A DNA stretch of 64,000 nucleotides from Henckelia pumila (GCF_033568475.1 NC_133123.1:3348001-3412000), one strand, 5' to 3'; numbered from the stretch's first letter, positions 47,334 through 59,630 are shown. Notes: generated by a model not told the origin, from the letters alone. Translations and numbers: made by a program.

Positions 47334-50001
47334 CTCCCCCTTGTGATGATGATCATGATATGATGACTGTCTTCATTACGTGTTTTATACTGCCTCGTTA
47401 AAAACCTTACTAGAAAAAACCCAGTGGGATAAAAACCATAGTAAGGAAAAAAGAATGCAGCCACGTAAACTCCCCCTCATGTTAACATGAGTGATTCTTC
47501 ACATATTCCGCAGAATGCGCATCCCAATGTTGTATATATGCTTTCTGAATATCGTCGTGGGAAGTGCCTTTGTGAAGAGATCTGATGAGTTCTCACTTGA
47601 TTGAATATAACAGATATCAATATCTTTATTTTTCTCAAGCTCTTGAGTGTAGGCAAAGAACTTTGGGGGTATATGTTTTGTTCTGTCACTTTTGATGTAT
47701 CCTTGTTTTATTTGAGCAATACATGCAGCATTGTCTTCATACAACGTCACAGACTTCTTGTCTACTGATAATTCACAAGAAGTTTGGATATGCTGTGTCA
47801 TTGATTTTAGCCAAACACATTCACGGCTTGCTTCATGTAGCGCAATAATCTCAGCGTGATTTGATGAAATTGTTACGAGTGTTTGTTCCTGTGAACGCCA
47901 AGAAATTGCGGTGCCTCCACGAGTAAACACACATCCGGTTTGGGAACGTGCCTTATGTGGATCAGATAAATATCCAGCATCGGCATAACAAATGATACTT
48001 TGATTGGTGTCTTTTGAGTACAAAAGTCTCAAATCTGTCGTTCCTCGTAAATAACGAAATATATGTTTAATTCCGTTCAAGTGCCTCTTTGTTGGATATG
48101 AACTAAATTTTGCCAATAAATTTACAGCAAAAAATATATCAGGTCTAGTGCAATTTGCAAGATACATAAGGGCACCAATGACACTTAGATATGGTACTTC
48201 TGGACCAAGAATAACTTCATCATCTTCACATGAACGGAATGGATCCTTTTCTATGTTTAATGATCTTACAACCATTGGAGTACTTAATGGATTTGATTTA
48301 TCCATATTAAAATGTTTAAGGATCTTTTCTGTATAATTTGCCTGGTGAACAAAAATTCCACATTCTTTTTGTTCGATTTACAAACCCAGACAATACTTAG
48401 TTTTTCCAAGATTCTTCATTTCGAATTCTTCCTTCAAGTACATCATAACTTCTTGAATTTCTTTATTCGTTCCAATGATGTTTAAATCATCAACATATAC
48501 AGCAATAATTACACATCCAGATGTTGTTTTCTTGATGAAAACACAAGGGCATATTGGATCATTTACATATCCCTTTTTTATCAAGTGCTCACTTAGCCGA
48601 TTATATCACATTCGGCCGGATTGCTTTAACCCATATAATGATCTTTGCAATTTTACAGAATAAAATTCTCTGGGTTTTGAACTTTGTGCTTCAGGCATCT
48701 TAAATCCTTCAGAGATTTTCATGTATATATCACTATCAAGTGATCCGTATAAGTAAGCTGTAACAACATCCATCAGACACATTTCCAAATTTTCAGACAC
48801 TGCCAAACTAATCAAATATCGAAACGTAATTGCATCCATAACAGAAGAATACGTTTCTTCATAATCAATTCCAGACCTTTGAGAAAAACCTTGTGCAACA
48901 AGTCTAGCTTTATATCTTATTATTTCATTTTTCTCATTTTGCTTTCGAATAAAAACTCATTTGTATCCAACAGGTTTTTACACCTTCAGGTGTGAGGACT
49001 ATAGGTCCAAAAACATTGCGTTTATTTAGCGAATCCAATTCAACCTGGATGGTATCTTTCCATTTTGCCCAATCATGACGAGTTTTACATTCACCAAAAG
49101 ATTTTGGTTCATGATCCTCGTTTTCATTTATGATGTCACATGCCACATTATAAGAAAATATCTCATCAATATCTTCTATATCTCTTCGGTTCCATATTTT
49201 TTCAGTATTAATATAATTGATAAAGATTTTACGATTCTCGTCAGTTTGTGGTTCTGACAGAACATTTTCATCATCAAGTGTTTTTTCTGCAACAACATTT
49301 TCTATTTTATGATCATCGTGTTTCTCTATGCCTTTTCTTTTCCGAGGATTTTTATCCTTGGAACCGATTGGCCTTCCATGCTTCGAGCATTTTATGACAT
49401 CACGAGTGTCTTCAATTTATTTCTTTGGAATTTCAATTCGAGCAGGGGCATTTACAGCATGTATATATGATTTTGTTACCCTTTTTGTGTCTGCAAATGC
49501 ATCTGGCATTTGATTTGCAATTCTTTGCAAGTGCACAATTTGCTGCACATCTTTCTCACATTGTTTGGTCCTTGGATCCAAATGTAACAATGATGGTACA
49601 TACCATGTGATTTCTTTTTCGATGTGTTTCTTTTCTCCCCCTAACATTGGAAATATTTCTTCATTAAAATGACAATCAGCAAAACGTGTTGTAAACACAT
49701 CGCCTTTCTGAGGCTCAAGATATCGAATTATTGATGGGCTATCATAACCGATATAAATACCGATTTTTCTTTGAGGACCCATTTTTTATCGTTGAGGTGG
49801 TGCAATAGGCACATACACCATACATCCAAAAATTCTCAGATGAGAAATATTTGGTTCTTTACTAAATGCAAGCTGCAATGGGGAAAATTTATGATATGCA
49901 CTTGGTTTGATACGAATTAATGCCGCAGCATGTAAAATTGCATGTCCCCATATAGAAATAGGGAGTTTTGTTCTCATAATCATTGGTCTAGCAATCAGTT
50001 G

Positions 50002-50720
50002 TAGGGGTGGAATCGGGTCGGGACCCGTCCCGTAACCCCCTTACCCGATTCCCATCCCGATAGGAATTGGGATTTTTTTTTCTCCCGATCCCACATCCGA
50101 GATGTGTCGGGACCCGAATGTTCGGGATCCCGTCGGATCGGGAGAGGGTAATCCCGAATAATATTTTTTTTAAAAAAAAAATCTATGAAAATATTTTTTT
50201 GAAAAAAATTTATGAAAAAAATCAAACAATTTCTTAATACATTACAAATAAATTAAAATTTCTTTATATATAACCATTAAAAAACTAAAACATTTTTTTA
50301 GTACATTACAAATAAACTAAAACAACTACTTGATTAATAAAAAAACATATAATTATTCATAATAATAAAAAAAACAAAATAAAAAGTTATAACTCAATGT
50401 TAATATTAAAAAAGATAAATATAAAAAAATTATATGATATATAATTATAAAACATTAATATTAAAACATAAAATTAAAAAAAAATCATTTTTTTAATTAA
50501 AAAATATTATTAAAAAATATTATTTTTATATTCGGGTCGGGTCGGGAATCCCGTCGGGAAGGGTTTCCTATCCCGATCCCGATCCCGATCCCGACATTGA
50601 TCGAGTCGGGAAAAATTCCGAACACTCGGGTCGGGAAAAGTTCGGGACGGGAAAAATTTGGGACGGGAACGGGTTGGGAATCGGGACGGGTCGGAATTTT
50701 TGTAAAATTTGCCACCCCTA
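50002..50720. mobile_element. non-autonomous hAT element with perfect 8-bp TSD
   Basis: A 719-bp element with inverted ends TAGGGGTGG and CCACCCCTA. It is flanked by the identical 8-mer ATCAGTTG at 49994-50001 and 50721-50728, the hallmark of hAT transposition. Its ends are unusually GC-rich, packed with GGGTCGGG/CCCGA(T/C)CC strings, while the centre is very AT-rich. It has no transposase and depends on an autonomous partner. It inserted into the integrase region of the copia fossil. Confidence 0.93.
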
Positions 50721-52399
50721 ATCAGTTGTAGACGTTTAATCAATGATTCAGCTAATCCATTCTGTGTATGAACATGAGCAACAAGATGTTCAACAGTAAT
50801 TCCCATTGACATACAATAGTCATTGAAAGTTTGGGAAGTAAATTCTCCAGCATTATCAAGTCTTATTTTCTTGATTGTATAATCGGGAAATTGATTCCGC
50901 AATTTTATTATTTGAGCCATTAGTTTTGCAAATGCCACATTCCGAGTTGACAATAAGCATACATGTGACCATCTGCTGGAGACATCGATCAATACCATAA
51001 AATATCGAAATGGTCCACATGGTGGATTAATTGGCCAACAAATATCACCCTGAATACATTCAAGAAATATGGGTGATTCTGTTTGGATTTTAGCTGGCGA
51101 TGGTCTTATAATAAGTTTTCCAAGAGAACATGATTTACATTGAAACTTATTATTCTGAAAGATCTGCTGGTCTTTCAATGAATGACCATGCGTATTTTCA
51201 ATAATTTTTCGCATCATTATTGAACCAGGATGTCCCAATCGATCATGCCAATTGATTAATATTGAAGAACTATTAACCACCATATTTGATTCGATTGACC
51301 TTATATGTGTATAATATAATCCAATAGGGAGCATTGATAATTTTTCAACCACATATTTCTTTCCTGATTTATATGTGGTAAGACACATATATTTCTGATT
51401 TCCATCAGTTATCGTCTCAGTATCATACCCATGAGAATATATGTCATTAAAACTCAACAAATTTCTTTTTGATCCTGGTGAATATAAAACATCATTTATA
51501 AAAAAATTTGTACCCTTAGGTAACAAAAAATGTGTTTTTCCACAACCTTCAATCAAGTCTACATGACCTGATATTGTATTCACCATTGTTTTTGTTGGTT
51601 TTAATTCCAAGAAATATCTTTTATCTCAGGAAATGGTGTGCGTTGTACCACTATCGGGTATGCAAACTTCCATGGGTTTATCTTTGCTCATAGCATTTTC
51701 CATACTTCAAAAAAATGCAATAAAAAAAATCAAGGACAATATATATATATATGCAAAATATAGCATGTTTCATAAGAATGCATGAAAAATATAGCATGTT
51801 ACATTTCAGTCCCACCAATATATTAATCAATGTTCTCGAAATCATTTGAAAAAATCGACAGCATTGAAATAAGTTGAACCACTTAAATGGTTACTGTTTT
51901 CAACAAAATTGGTCTCTTTTTCTTTCCCATTTATCGATACTTTAAAGAGCTTACATAAATGCTCAGGGGTACGTGACCAATGTCTTGGAGTGCCACATTT
52001 ATAACAAGCACTTTCATATCTTTTTGAGTGATTTTTATTTTCACTCATATTTTCATGCTGCATTTTTGGGTGATTCGTGACGTTCTTTTGAGATTAGTTA
52101 TTGAAGTAACTATCTCGATTATTTTCATATTCACGGCCGTGACCACGATCGCGATCATTTCTACGTCCACGTTCATGACCACATCCTCGACCTCAACCAA
52201 AATCTAGTTTATGCCTTTTGATTTTGGTTTTTATTTTTACTTACGACATTTTCTTCTGGAAACGCCGTAGATACATTGGGTCGAGATTTATGATTTCTCA
52301 TTAACAATTCTTTGTTCTTTTCTAGTGATATCGAGAGCAACAAATTCAATCTTTGCCAAATTTGACATGGTGGTACTAGAAAAATAACAATGTATTTTA

Positions 52400-52573
52400 T
52401 TAGTTAATTTCCATTAATATGACAATACAAAATAATGGAAGAACGAAGATTACAAGTGCGTATACAAATAGAGAAAAAGTATGTGGTGGAAAATCTCTGG
52501 TGAGTACAAGACTCGTGAGCATGATGATCATAATTGTTATGAAAAATAGCCTTAGAAATGCCATCATCTTCAT
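52400..52573 (-). CDS. small hydrophobic ORF (57 aa) with its own TATA-like box, doubtful gene
   Basis: On the minus strand a TATA-like box (CCTATAAATATG, about 52651-52662) lies about 80 bp upstream of this ORF. The product has two hydrophobic stretches (residues about 4-24 and 33-54) around TRDFPPH. It lies in the copia leader just upstream of the gag start and does not belong to the usual copia gene set. It may be a captured piece of host DNA or chance; I do not recognise it. Confidence 0.25.
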   Translation of the reverse strand: MKMMAFLRLFFITIMIIMLTSLVLTRDFPPHTFSLFVYALVIFVLPLFCIVILMEIN

Positions 52574-53478
52574 CTTCGAAAAAACCGAGGAGAAAATATT
52601 TTGAGAGAAAGAGTGAATTTTGGTGTGATTGAAAATGAGTTTGAGTGAACATATTTATAGGCCAAAAACTAGCCGTTTGTGATCATTGAGGGTAAAAAAA
52701 ATCGAGTATATGTTGAATAATAATTCGTGATAATGATGCAATGCATATAATGATAATCATAATTAAATAATTATGTATATCACATCACATTATTATAAGG
52801 TCAATGTCGTAGACAACCTTTTATATAATATTGTGAAATTATACCAATATACACTACAAGAAAAAAGACCTACAGTGACACTTTCTTAATGACATTTTTT
52901 AAAAAGTGTCATTATATATATACATATAATGACATTAATTAAAAATAAGAAATTTAATAAAATAAAAATCCTATTAAGTATATTATCATGACATTTTTAC
53001 AAAGTGTCACTAAAAATATGGCCCTTTTCACGCCTAATAATTTTTTTTTTCTCTTTTTCAAAAAAAAAATCATTTTTTCTACCCCTCCCTCCCGATCCCG
53101 CGCCTAAAATCCCCAAAATTTTTATGGAGCGCCCTAATATTTTCCGCCGCTAGCTCCAACAATTCCATTCTGTCAATTGGAATCCCATCTTCCCTTGACC
53201 CTCCCCACACCCGAATCTTCACTCATCATCGGCTCTTGCACCATCTGTCAGCAGCACCGCCAACCTCAGCATCTGCCCCCGCCGAGGTTCTTATTTCTTC
53301 TCCCTTCTCTCGCAATCTGGTCCGGGTCGCAAGTTTTGTGCTCTATGTTCGAGTGTTTTATTGTTGATTTATTTGATTTATGGTGGTAAAAACGTTTCGA
53401 TTTTGACAAAGCACAATTTTTTTCGAGCTGGACTTGAGTTTTTCAGCACCGTGCCATTCAACCATCTTGCTTGGGTAT

Positions 53479-53995
53479 GTTCTTGATTTTGTTTGGTCAT
53501 GGTGAAGTGTTAAAGTTGATTACAGTACCTTTTCATTTATTTACAAGGCTGCCAAGTACGGTTTTATTGGTGCTATGTTTTCAAACTCGAACTAATTTTA
53601 TCAAGAACCGCACTGCCCTAGTTCGACTCGATTCAATCCGATCAAGTAGTCAAAACCCATAATGTACCGATTGTTTAGAGTACGATTATAAGTGGTTGTA
53701 TGCGCAAAACAAATTTCAATTTGAGGAAAATGTGAATATGTTCTTGATTTTGTTTAGTTTAATTAAGTGTTAAAGTCGTTTCCAGTACCTTTTCATTTCT
53801 TTAGAAGGATGCCAAGTAAGTTTTTGTTGGTGCTATTTTCTTCAAAGTCTGATTAATTTTATCAAGAACTGCTCTGCCCTAGTTTGACTTGATTTCATCC
53901 AATGCGATCAAGTAGACCAGACCCATAACTCTACTGATTGTTTGGAGTATTTTTTTTAAGCGAATGTATGCACCAAAAAAATTTCAATTTGAGGA
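53479..53995. repeat. tandem duplication of about 260 bp inside the CACTA element
   Basis: The copies at about 53479-53730 and 53739-53995 share TTCTTGATTTTGTTT, CAGTACCTTTTCATTT, TTTTATCAAGAAC and TTTCAATTTGAGGAAAA in order, with many substitutions between. Confidence 0.8.
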
Positions 53996-54582
53996 AAAAC
54001 TGAAACTTAGATTTTATACAAAAAAATTTGACTTTTTTTTTGTTTTCAACTGAAGGATAAAACTAATAACTTTCCATAACTGTAAAATGAAGTCTTGGGT
54101 CCTAGGGAGTTTTGAGTCTCACTAACATAGTTAGAACTTCGAAGCGATGAGTTTGATTCAGCTTCTTGAGTAATGTTAATGAAAGACTTTGTTCCTCCAT
54201 TAGTCTTGCTACGGTTCTTTAATTTGTAGTATGTTATTTTTTTTATTTTTTCTCAATGTCTTTTTTGAGGATAAAAGGGATGAATACCTCTGGTTTTGAA
54301 TTGACTGCCATTTTTTCTGGTTCTTTTCAGTTGCTGGAGCAAAGCATGTTGTTCTGGAAATTATGTCCCATTTTATTGAATTTGGTTTCTGTAAAATTAT
54401 GTAAGTTTCCTCAGTCCATAGCTGATATCATTCTGCCTCTTACGTGTCCATTCTAATTTGGTGTGGTACTTTCTCATGCAAGACACTACAAAATGAGTTC
54501 GATAGATTTATTTTCAAATCTTCAAAAAAATACATGTGGGTTAGGGCATGAATAGAGTTTATGGTTTTTTTATTACATATAG

Positions 54583-55545
54583 GACAACCAAAATGTCATT
54601 TGCTTACGACTGGATGGTGCCTTTTTGTTGGTGGAAAGCGATTGTTAACAGGAGACTCGGTCTCGTTCATTAGGTAAGATTGCCTATTTCTTAAATAGTG
54701 ATGACTTTTTTGCTCAATACATTTTAAGTGAACATATTAGTTGCTACTGTGTATACCAAATAGAGCATGAGATAAAACATATTTAATTAGTTACTACGAA
54801 ACCAAGTGGTGTTTTGGCTTGGGCAATCAATTCAAATTAATTTTAGTCATTTTTAGATATGCACCAAACCAAAAAAATTTCAGGAAAAAGTTTGGTACCA
54901 ACACCATGCACAAACCTGACAATTTTGTGTTATTTAAACGATTATATGATTCCACATTTCTATTGGATACTCGATTATTTCAATTTGGTTATTATCTATT
55001 TTATTTAAAAAAATATTAAAGTTAGTATACACATATAATTTCTGACACTTGAACATTTTGAGAAAACCAGATTTTTTTATTTTACAAATTTCTTATGCTT
55101 TACTTCAAAGAAAAATGTTGTTGTAACATTCATGATTAGAGTTACAGGTAATTTTCTAAAAGGATGAAAAGAAACAGCTTCTCCTGGGTATAAGACGGGC
55201 TAACCGACAACAAACCAACTTATCGTCATCTGTTTTATCGAGTGATAACATGTATATCGGAATTCTAGCTGCAGCCCATGCTACTACAAACAATAGCCCT
55301 TTCACCGTATTTTACAACCCCAGGTCAGTGACTAGTCGTTACATATTTCTGTAAAGATTTTTTTGATGGAGTGTTTTGACTTGTTTACTTGATATATCAC
55401 TTTTTCATTTTCATGCAGAGCTTGTTCATCAGAATTTTTCATCCCTATAGCGAAGTACTAGAGATCAGTTTGCAGTAATCAAATATCTCTTGGTATGCGC
55501 TTCCGCATGATATTTGAAACTGAAGAATATGGGACAAGAAGGTGG
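54583..55545 (+). pseudogene. captured auxin response factor (ARF) gene fragment, three exon pieces
   Basis: Three segments inside the CACTA element match the B3-to-ARF region of class-A auxin response factors, in the right order and with introns between. Piece 1 (54583-54673) encodes [12 protein letters not shown] and GDSVSFIR, the end of the B3 DNA-binding domain, and ends at a GT donor. Piece 2 (about 55163-55323) encodes [21 protein letters not shown] and [10 protein letters not shown]. Piece 3 (55419-55545) encodes ACSSEFFIPIAKY, then a stop codon, then SLGMRFRMIFETEE. The acceptor before piece 2 no longer restores the frame, and the dimerisation and activation regions are missing. It is therefore a decayed, non-functional gene piece carried by the transposon. 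ARF5, ARF7/19 or ARF6/8 could be the source. Confidence 0.85.
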
Positions 55546-55695
55546 TGGTTAATGTGTTTTATTTAAAATTGTTTTGTGTCCTTAAATTTATTTTAAAAAA
55601 ATTTAACTCAATAAGCATATCATATTCACTGCCAATCAATTAACTAGCAGTCAATCAATATTTGTTTTCAATTTGTTGGGAACATACTGATTACT

Positions 55696-56016
55696 TTGAC
55701 CTTTATTCCTTGTGATTCATTCCTAGTACCATATTTGTTTTCATCAAATCCTTTCTTTTGCATTTTCATGTATATTGGATGTTCTGTCTCGATAAAAAGT
55801 CTATTTGATTTGACGAAAATTGTGGCAAAAGAAGTTGTTCAATGCATGGATGCTAATACTGAAGTAAGGAGACAGATGTTGGGACCAGATTGGTGTGAAA
55901 TAAAAGTTTTAGTTGTCCTAGAACAAGAAGAGAGTTTCATTAGGTCATATGATCTTTTACAAAAGTTTGGAGATGCGATTAGAGGAAATGTTGTTTGGCC
56001 TTATCATCTGGTATGA
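55696..56016 (+). other. transposon-internal ORF, function unknown
   Basis: From about residue 30 it reads like a folded protein (DLTKIVAKEVVQCMDANTE, then LVVLEQEESFIRSYDLLQKF, then GDAIRGNVVWPYHL) and ends at a GT donor. The final VVWPYHL resembles the end of DUF8039-like domains found in plant CACTA-associated proteins, but this is from memory. It lies inside the CACTA element and is probably element-derived. Confidence 0.35.
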
Positions 56017-57497
56017 TATTCGAATTTTCAGTTAATTATTTATTGTATATACTCGTCATGTTATTGTCTTTTTAAAACAATATCAATTGTATTTGCAGTT
56101 GAAAGTTAATGAAAAAGACTTTTACTAGTTGCATTTGGATAAATGATAGGTTGTCAATTTCTCATTTGGTACGATATTCATTAGTTTGAATTTAAATTTT
56201 TTTATTTATGTGAATATTTTATACATTATATTTAACAAATATATGAATTTTTTTTTTATAGGTGACAAGATTATTGGATTGTGTTTAAGATGAGATGGTT
56301 GAAGACGCACTACAAGTTTGCTGATGTTTTTCTTTATGAGACTTAGTTTTTTTATTTGTTCTTAAACTAAATAGTTTAGATACATTTGTTGTTGTATAGA
56401 TATTTTTTGATGTGATAAAATTTGTCATTAGTATCGCACATTATTGATTAATGCAAGATGAATGTCATTTGATTTTTATTTTAAAAATTTTATTTATATT
56501 TATGTTAATTTGTTATATGCGTGAATTATATAATGAAAATTTTGAAATTTGACGACATTATAGTGTATGAAAATTCTTTATGTCACAATAGCATATAAAA
56601 TCATGTATATAAAAATGTCATAGTAAAACTCATATGATGACATTTCAAAAGTCATTATAAATAACTATGAATGACTAACTTTAATGTCTTTATAGGTAAG
56701 TATAATTGACATTTATAAGTGTCACCATAAATTACATAATGTGGCATTTTAAATTGACTTTATAAGCTATATATAGTGACATTTTTTATTGTCACTATAA
56801 GTAAAATACATGATACTTGTAAATGTCCTTATTAATGATTTTAAAGGACACATAAACTTGTCATTATTATCATTATAACAGGACAAATATAAGTGTCGTT
56901 AAAACATGGGTTTTTCTGACATTGCATATTGTCATTATATTATTATTTTTGTGACACCTATGGAGTTGACATTAATACCATCTAATGACATTACATAATA
57001 TCACCAAGGCTAAGACGACATTAGAATAGAGGACATCTTTTGAAGATGTCACTAAAACTTTAATGTCACCAAAAGTGGAATATAATGACATTTATGAATG
57101 TCATTATAGCCTTTTTTTCTTGTAGTGATAGTTAATATCAAGTTAGGTATAGTATATCATATCACATTATTATAAGATCGGTGCCATAGACAACCTTTTA
57201 TATAATAACATAAAATTATACAAATATGATTATATTGTTTAAGAACCTTAGAGTCTTTTATACTTGTCGTATCCCTTACCGAGAGTGTGGGATGTCGTCT
57301 TAGCATCCTCCCAGGATTTATAACAAGTTTTGAAAAAAGACTTATTTTTTTTCATAACATGATATTATATATTAATATATACACAATAAAAATATATAAA
57401 AAATAAAAATTCTTACCTGTTGAATATTTTTGACTTCTTCTTGTATTTTGGAGCGTTGGAAATTATAGAGAACCTTCGAGCGATCGTGCTGATAACG

Positions 57498-57571
57498 TGT
57501 TGTGAAAAAGTAAAAATTTATGGTAAAAAGTAAAAACTCCAAAACTCAAAATATATCAAATTCTACACTTT

Positions 57572-57577
<6 letters not shown>
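57498..57577 (-). repeat. partial second LTR of the copia fossil
   Basis: About 80 bases match the low-coordinate LTR start with about two differences, then the sequence changes into an (ATT)n microsatellite. Confidence 0.85.
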
Positions 57578-57604
<27 letters not shown>

Positions 57605-57607
57605 TTT
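57573..57607. repeat. (ATT)n microsatellite at the copia edge
   Basis: About eleven ATT units directly beyond the LTR match. Confidence 0.9.
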
Positions 57608-57683
57608 ACGGTGAAACCACAGTGAGTCACATTAATTTTTCTGTTGCTGATGCACTAATTGCTCATTCGTACGTCTGTGAGGG

Positions 57684-58020
57684 CTAAATGAATCCATTGA
57701 TATCTAGTGTGGGCTCAATGGGAGTCCGTAGATATATTCAAATGGCTAATTCTAGATCTGGGCCCAATTGATATGGGCTGGAACATGGAATTCGGGGGTC
57801 TCAACCAACATAGAAGAGCAAAGTTCAAAAAAAATTTATAGGCTGAAGGTTTAAATATCACTTTTGTGCTTAAAAACCAGTCGAACGCGAGACTAAATAG
57901 CTAATCTTAAACTTGTGACTCCTATCAAACAGGGCCTAAAAGGTCTTATTACTAGCGCAACTAAGTGAAGAGTTTAACAAAGTTTTATGTTTGATGTCTT
58001 GAATATAATTGACTGAATGC
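57684..58020 (+). pseudogene. remnant of a duplicated kinesin gene: promoter piece plus exon 11/intron 11 scrap
   Basis: Bases 57684-57805 match the kinesin upstream region 59252-59375 (shared strings CAATGGGAGTCC, ATATATT, AAATGGCTAATTCTAGAT, ATGGGCTGGAA). Bases 57936-58020 match 62431-62516, which is the last bases of kinesin exon 11 plus nearly all of the short intron 11 (shared GTCTTATTACTAGCGCAACT), at about 89 percent. Everything between promoter and exon 11 is missing here. Together with the 45035-46905 block this is the left copy of a tandem duplication of the kinesin locus, now reduced to scraps. Confidence 0.85.
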
Positions 58021-58104
58021 TCAAGCTCAAATATATGTAATTATGAATGGAAAATTGTTGGTTGTCTATGCAAATTTGCGACTATTTTGAGTCAGTAACA
58101 TAAT

Positions 58105-59224
58105 AATATTTGTTGATGAAATGCTGTGCCTCTCGATTTCAACTCGACTAATTTCACGAGTAGTCCTCTTGGCTCTTGTTATTATTGAATTTATTTAATT
58201 TTAGAAGATAAACAAAATTGTCTGTGCGCACATAAATATTTGTATTGTGTGTGAAAATAATCCTTTTTATTGTAAAATAAAGGAGAAACTAACCAAATAA
58301 TATTATGCAAAGAACAAATAATTTAATATATGAAAAGTATTACATGAGTGACCTAAGGTACAAGAAATTATCGGATATGGTAACTATGCTACTACAAAGA
58401 AGTGATATTATCTTGATTCTTTACCATCTCCCGAAAATTTGATTATGATTTTCTTCAATCACCCAAATCTTTAACATTCATAATATTATAATACTTTTTT
58501 TTTTTTTACATTAGTTTTGGTTATTAATTCGGCTAGTAAATTACTCTAGTGCATATTGAAAGATATCGACTTTGAGTATAATGATAAAAAAAGAGAGAAA
58601 AAATAAGTGGTATTTTCGTTATAACAGGTGATATTATTGTTGTTCTAGCAAAATTCAAGCAACAACCCCTACCCAAGTCCACCCATTAATTCTTCTTCTT
58701 CTTCATTTTTTTTTTTTTTTTAAAAAGGTTGACCCATTAATTTTGATGCGAAAAGGCGGTAAGGAAAATGCATTATAAACAATACTGTCACTCGCATGAA
58801 GCCCATTATTATTCTCCTTGTTGCCAAAAACTCAAATAAGAAATCTTTAATACCAATTTAACTGGTTAGTTATTGGAAGAAAATTTCAATTTTAATCTTC
58901 TGTGCATTCAAGTGTGATATTTTTAATTCTGACCATTTCGTTAAATCAATTATAACCAAGTAACTATCTTCGATTTTAATCATAAAATCACGTGTTTAAA
59001 AAATCAATGTCAAATGTTAATTTTTTTTTATTGTGCGGTTGATAAATACCTCCCGACTTGCATGTGTGTTTTAAAATATAAATATAAAAAAATAACACTG
59101 ATATTAGTCGTTTAATAACATGATTTTGAAAATTTCAAAAAAAAAAAAATATTTTGAAAAAGAATTATCAAAATTGATCGTCGGAACATAATTACTGAAC
59201 TATAATTAATTTAACAAATACGCA
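58105..59224. repeat. right copy of the duplicated kinesin-upstream block
   Basis: Colinear with 45035-46905. It directly precedes the intact kinesin promoter. No gene lies in it; it has a poly-T run near 58498 and another at 58706. Confidence 0.75.
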
Positions 59225-59392
59225 TGACTCGTTCATATTTATGTCATGGGCCTAAATGAATCAATAGATGTCTAGTGTGGACTCAATGGGAGTCCACAGA
59301 TATATTTAAATGGCTAATTCTAGATGTGGGCCATATTGTTATGGGCTGGAAATATGGAATCAGGGGCCTCAACCAAGGCCCAGACCAATGGA

Positions 59393-59461
59393 AACGGCTA
59401 TTTTGGTCATCAATTTTAAACTTTCAAACGCCACCACAGGCGCAAGGCATTTCAACGGTCA
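59393..59461 (+). promoter_or_regulatory. two MSA-like (AACGG) mitotic activator boxes
   Basis: AACGGCTA at 59393-59400 and TTCAACGGTCA at 59451-59461 match the core of the plant M-phase-specific activator (consensus YCYAACGGYYA), the second with one mismatch. They lie 170-240 bp upstream of the kinesin start codon. Such boxes bind three-repeat MYB factors and drive G2/M expression, fitting a phragmoplast kinesin. The match is motif-based only. Confidence 0.5.
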
Positions 59462-59630
59462 TATCACGACAATTCTAACGTCTTTCTTCTCCTTTTAACA
59501 TTTGAATCAAACCATTATTTCTTACACGCACTAAACCCTATTTCTTCTGTTCCATTCAGAATTTTAGCTCATAAACAAGCGATTTCCAGATTCGATCGGA
59601 TTATACACAGCTTTCTTGTTCAATCTATTA

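Larger units (their letters stand above)
52852..57127. mobile_element. CACTA (En/Spm) transposon, non-autonomous, 4.3 kb
   Basis: The ends are CACTACAAGAAAAAAG and CTTTTTTTCTTGTAGTG, the classical CACTA termini. The 3-bp duplication ATA flanks it (52849-52851 and 57128-57130). The right subterminal 600 bp hold many copies of TGACATT and TGTCATTATA in both orientations, the usual transposase-binding arrays. Internally there is no recognisable transposase. There are a GC-richer 5' block near 53080-53330, a 260-bp tandem duplication, pieces of an ARF gene (54583-55545) and an unassigned ORF (55696-56016). It inserted in the leader of the copia fossil. Confidence 0.93.
47057..57577 (-). mobile_element. 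Ty1/copia LTR-retrotransposon fossil with two nested DNA transposons
   Basis: The element reads on the minus strand. The low-coordinate LTR (47057-47333) starts TGTTG and ends CAACA with a polypurine tract next to it (+ strand CTCCCCCT). The other LTR (from 57498) is only partly present. The parts follow the copia order on the minus strand: gag start and zinc-knuckle region (about 51840-52375), integrase (about 49790-51610), reverse transcriptase with its YVDD block (about 48380-49000), RNase H (about 47500-48300). It is broken at several places. A hAT element sits in the integrase region and a CACTA element in the leader. The two LTRs differ at about 2 of 80 comparable bases, which suggests modest age. 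Confidence 0.92.

Noticed and set aside
53177-53389. 70-aa frame in the CACTA element
   Set aside because: Low-complexity Pro/Leu/Ser product; no domain and no splice support.
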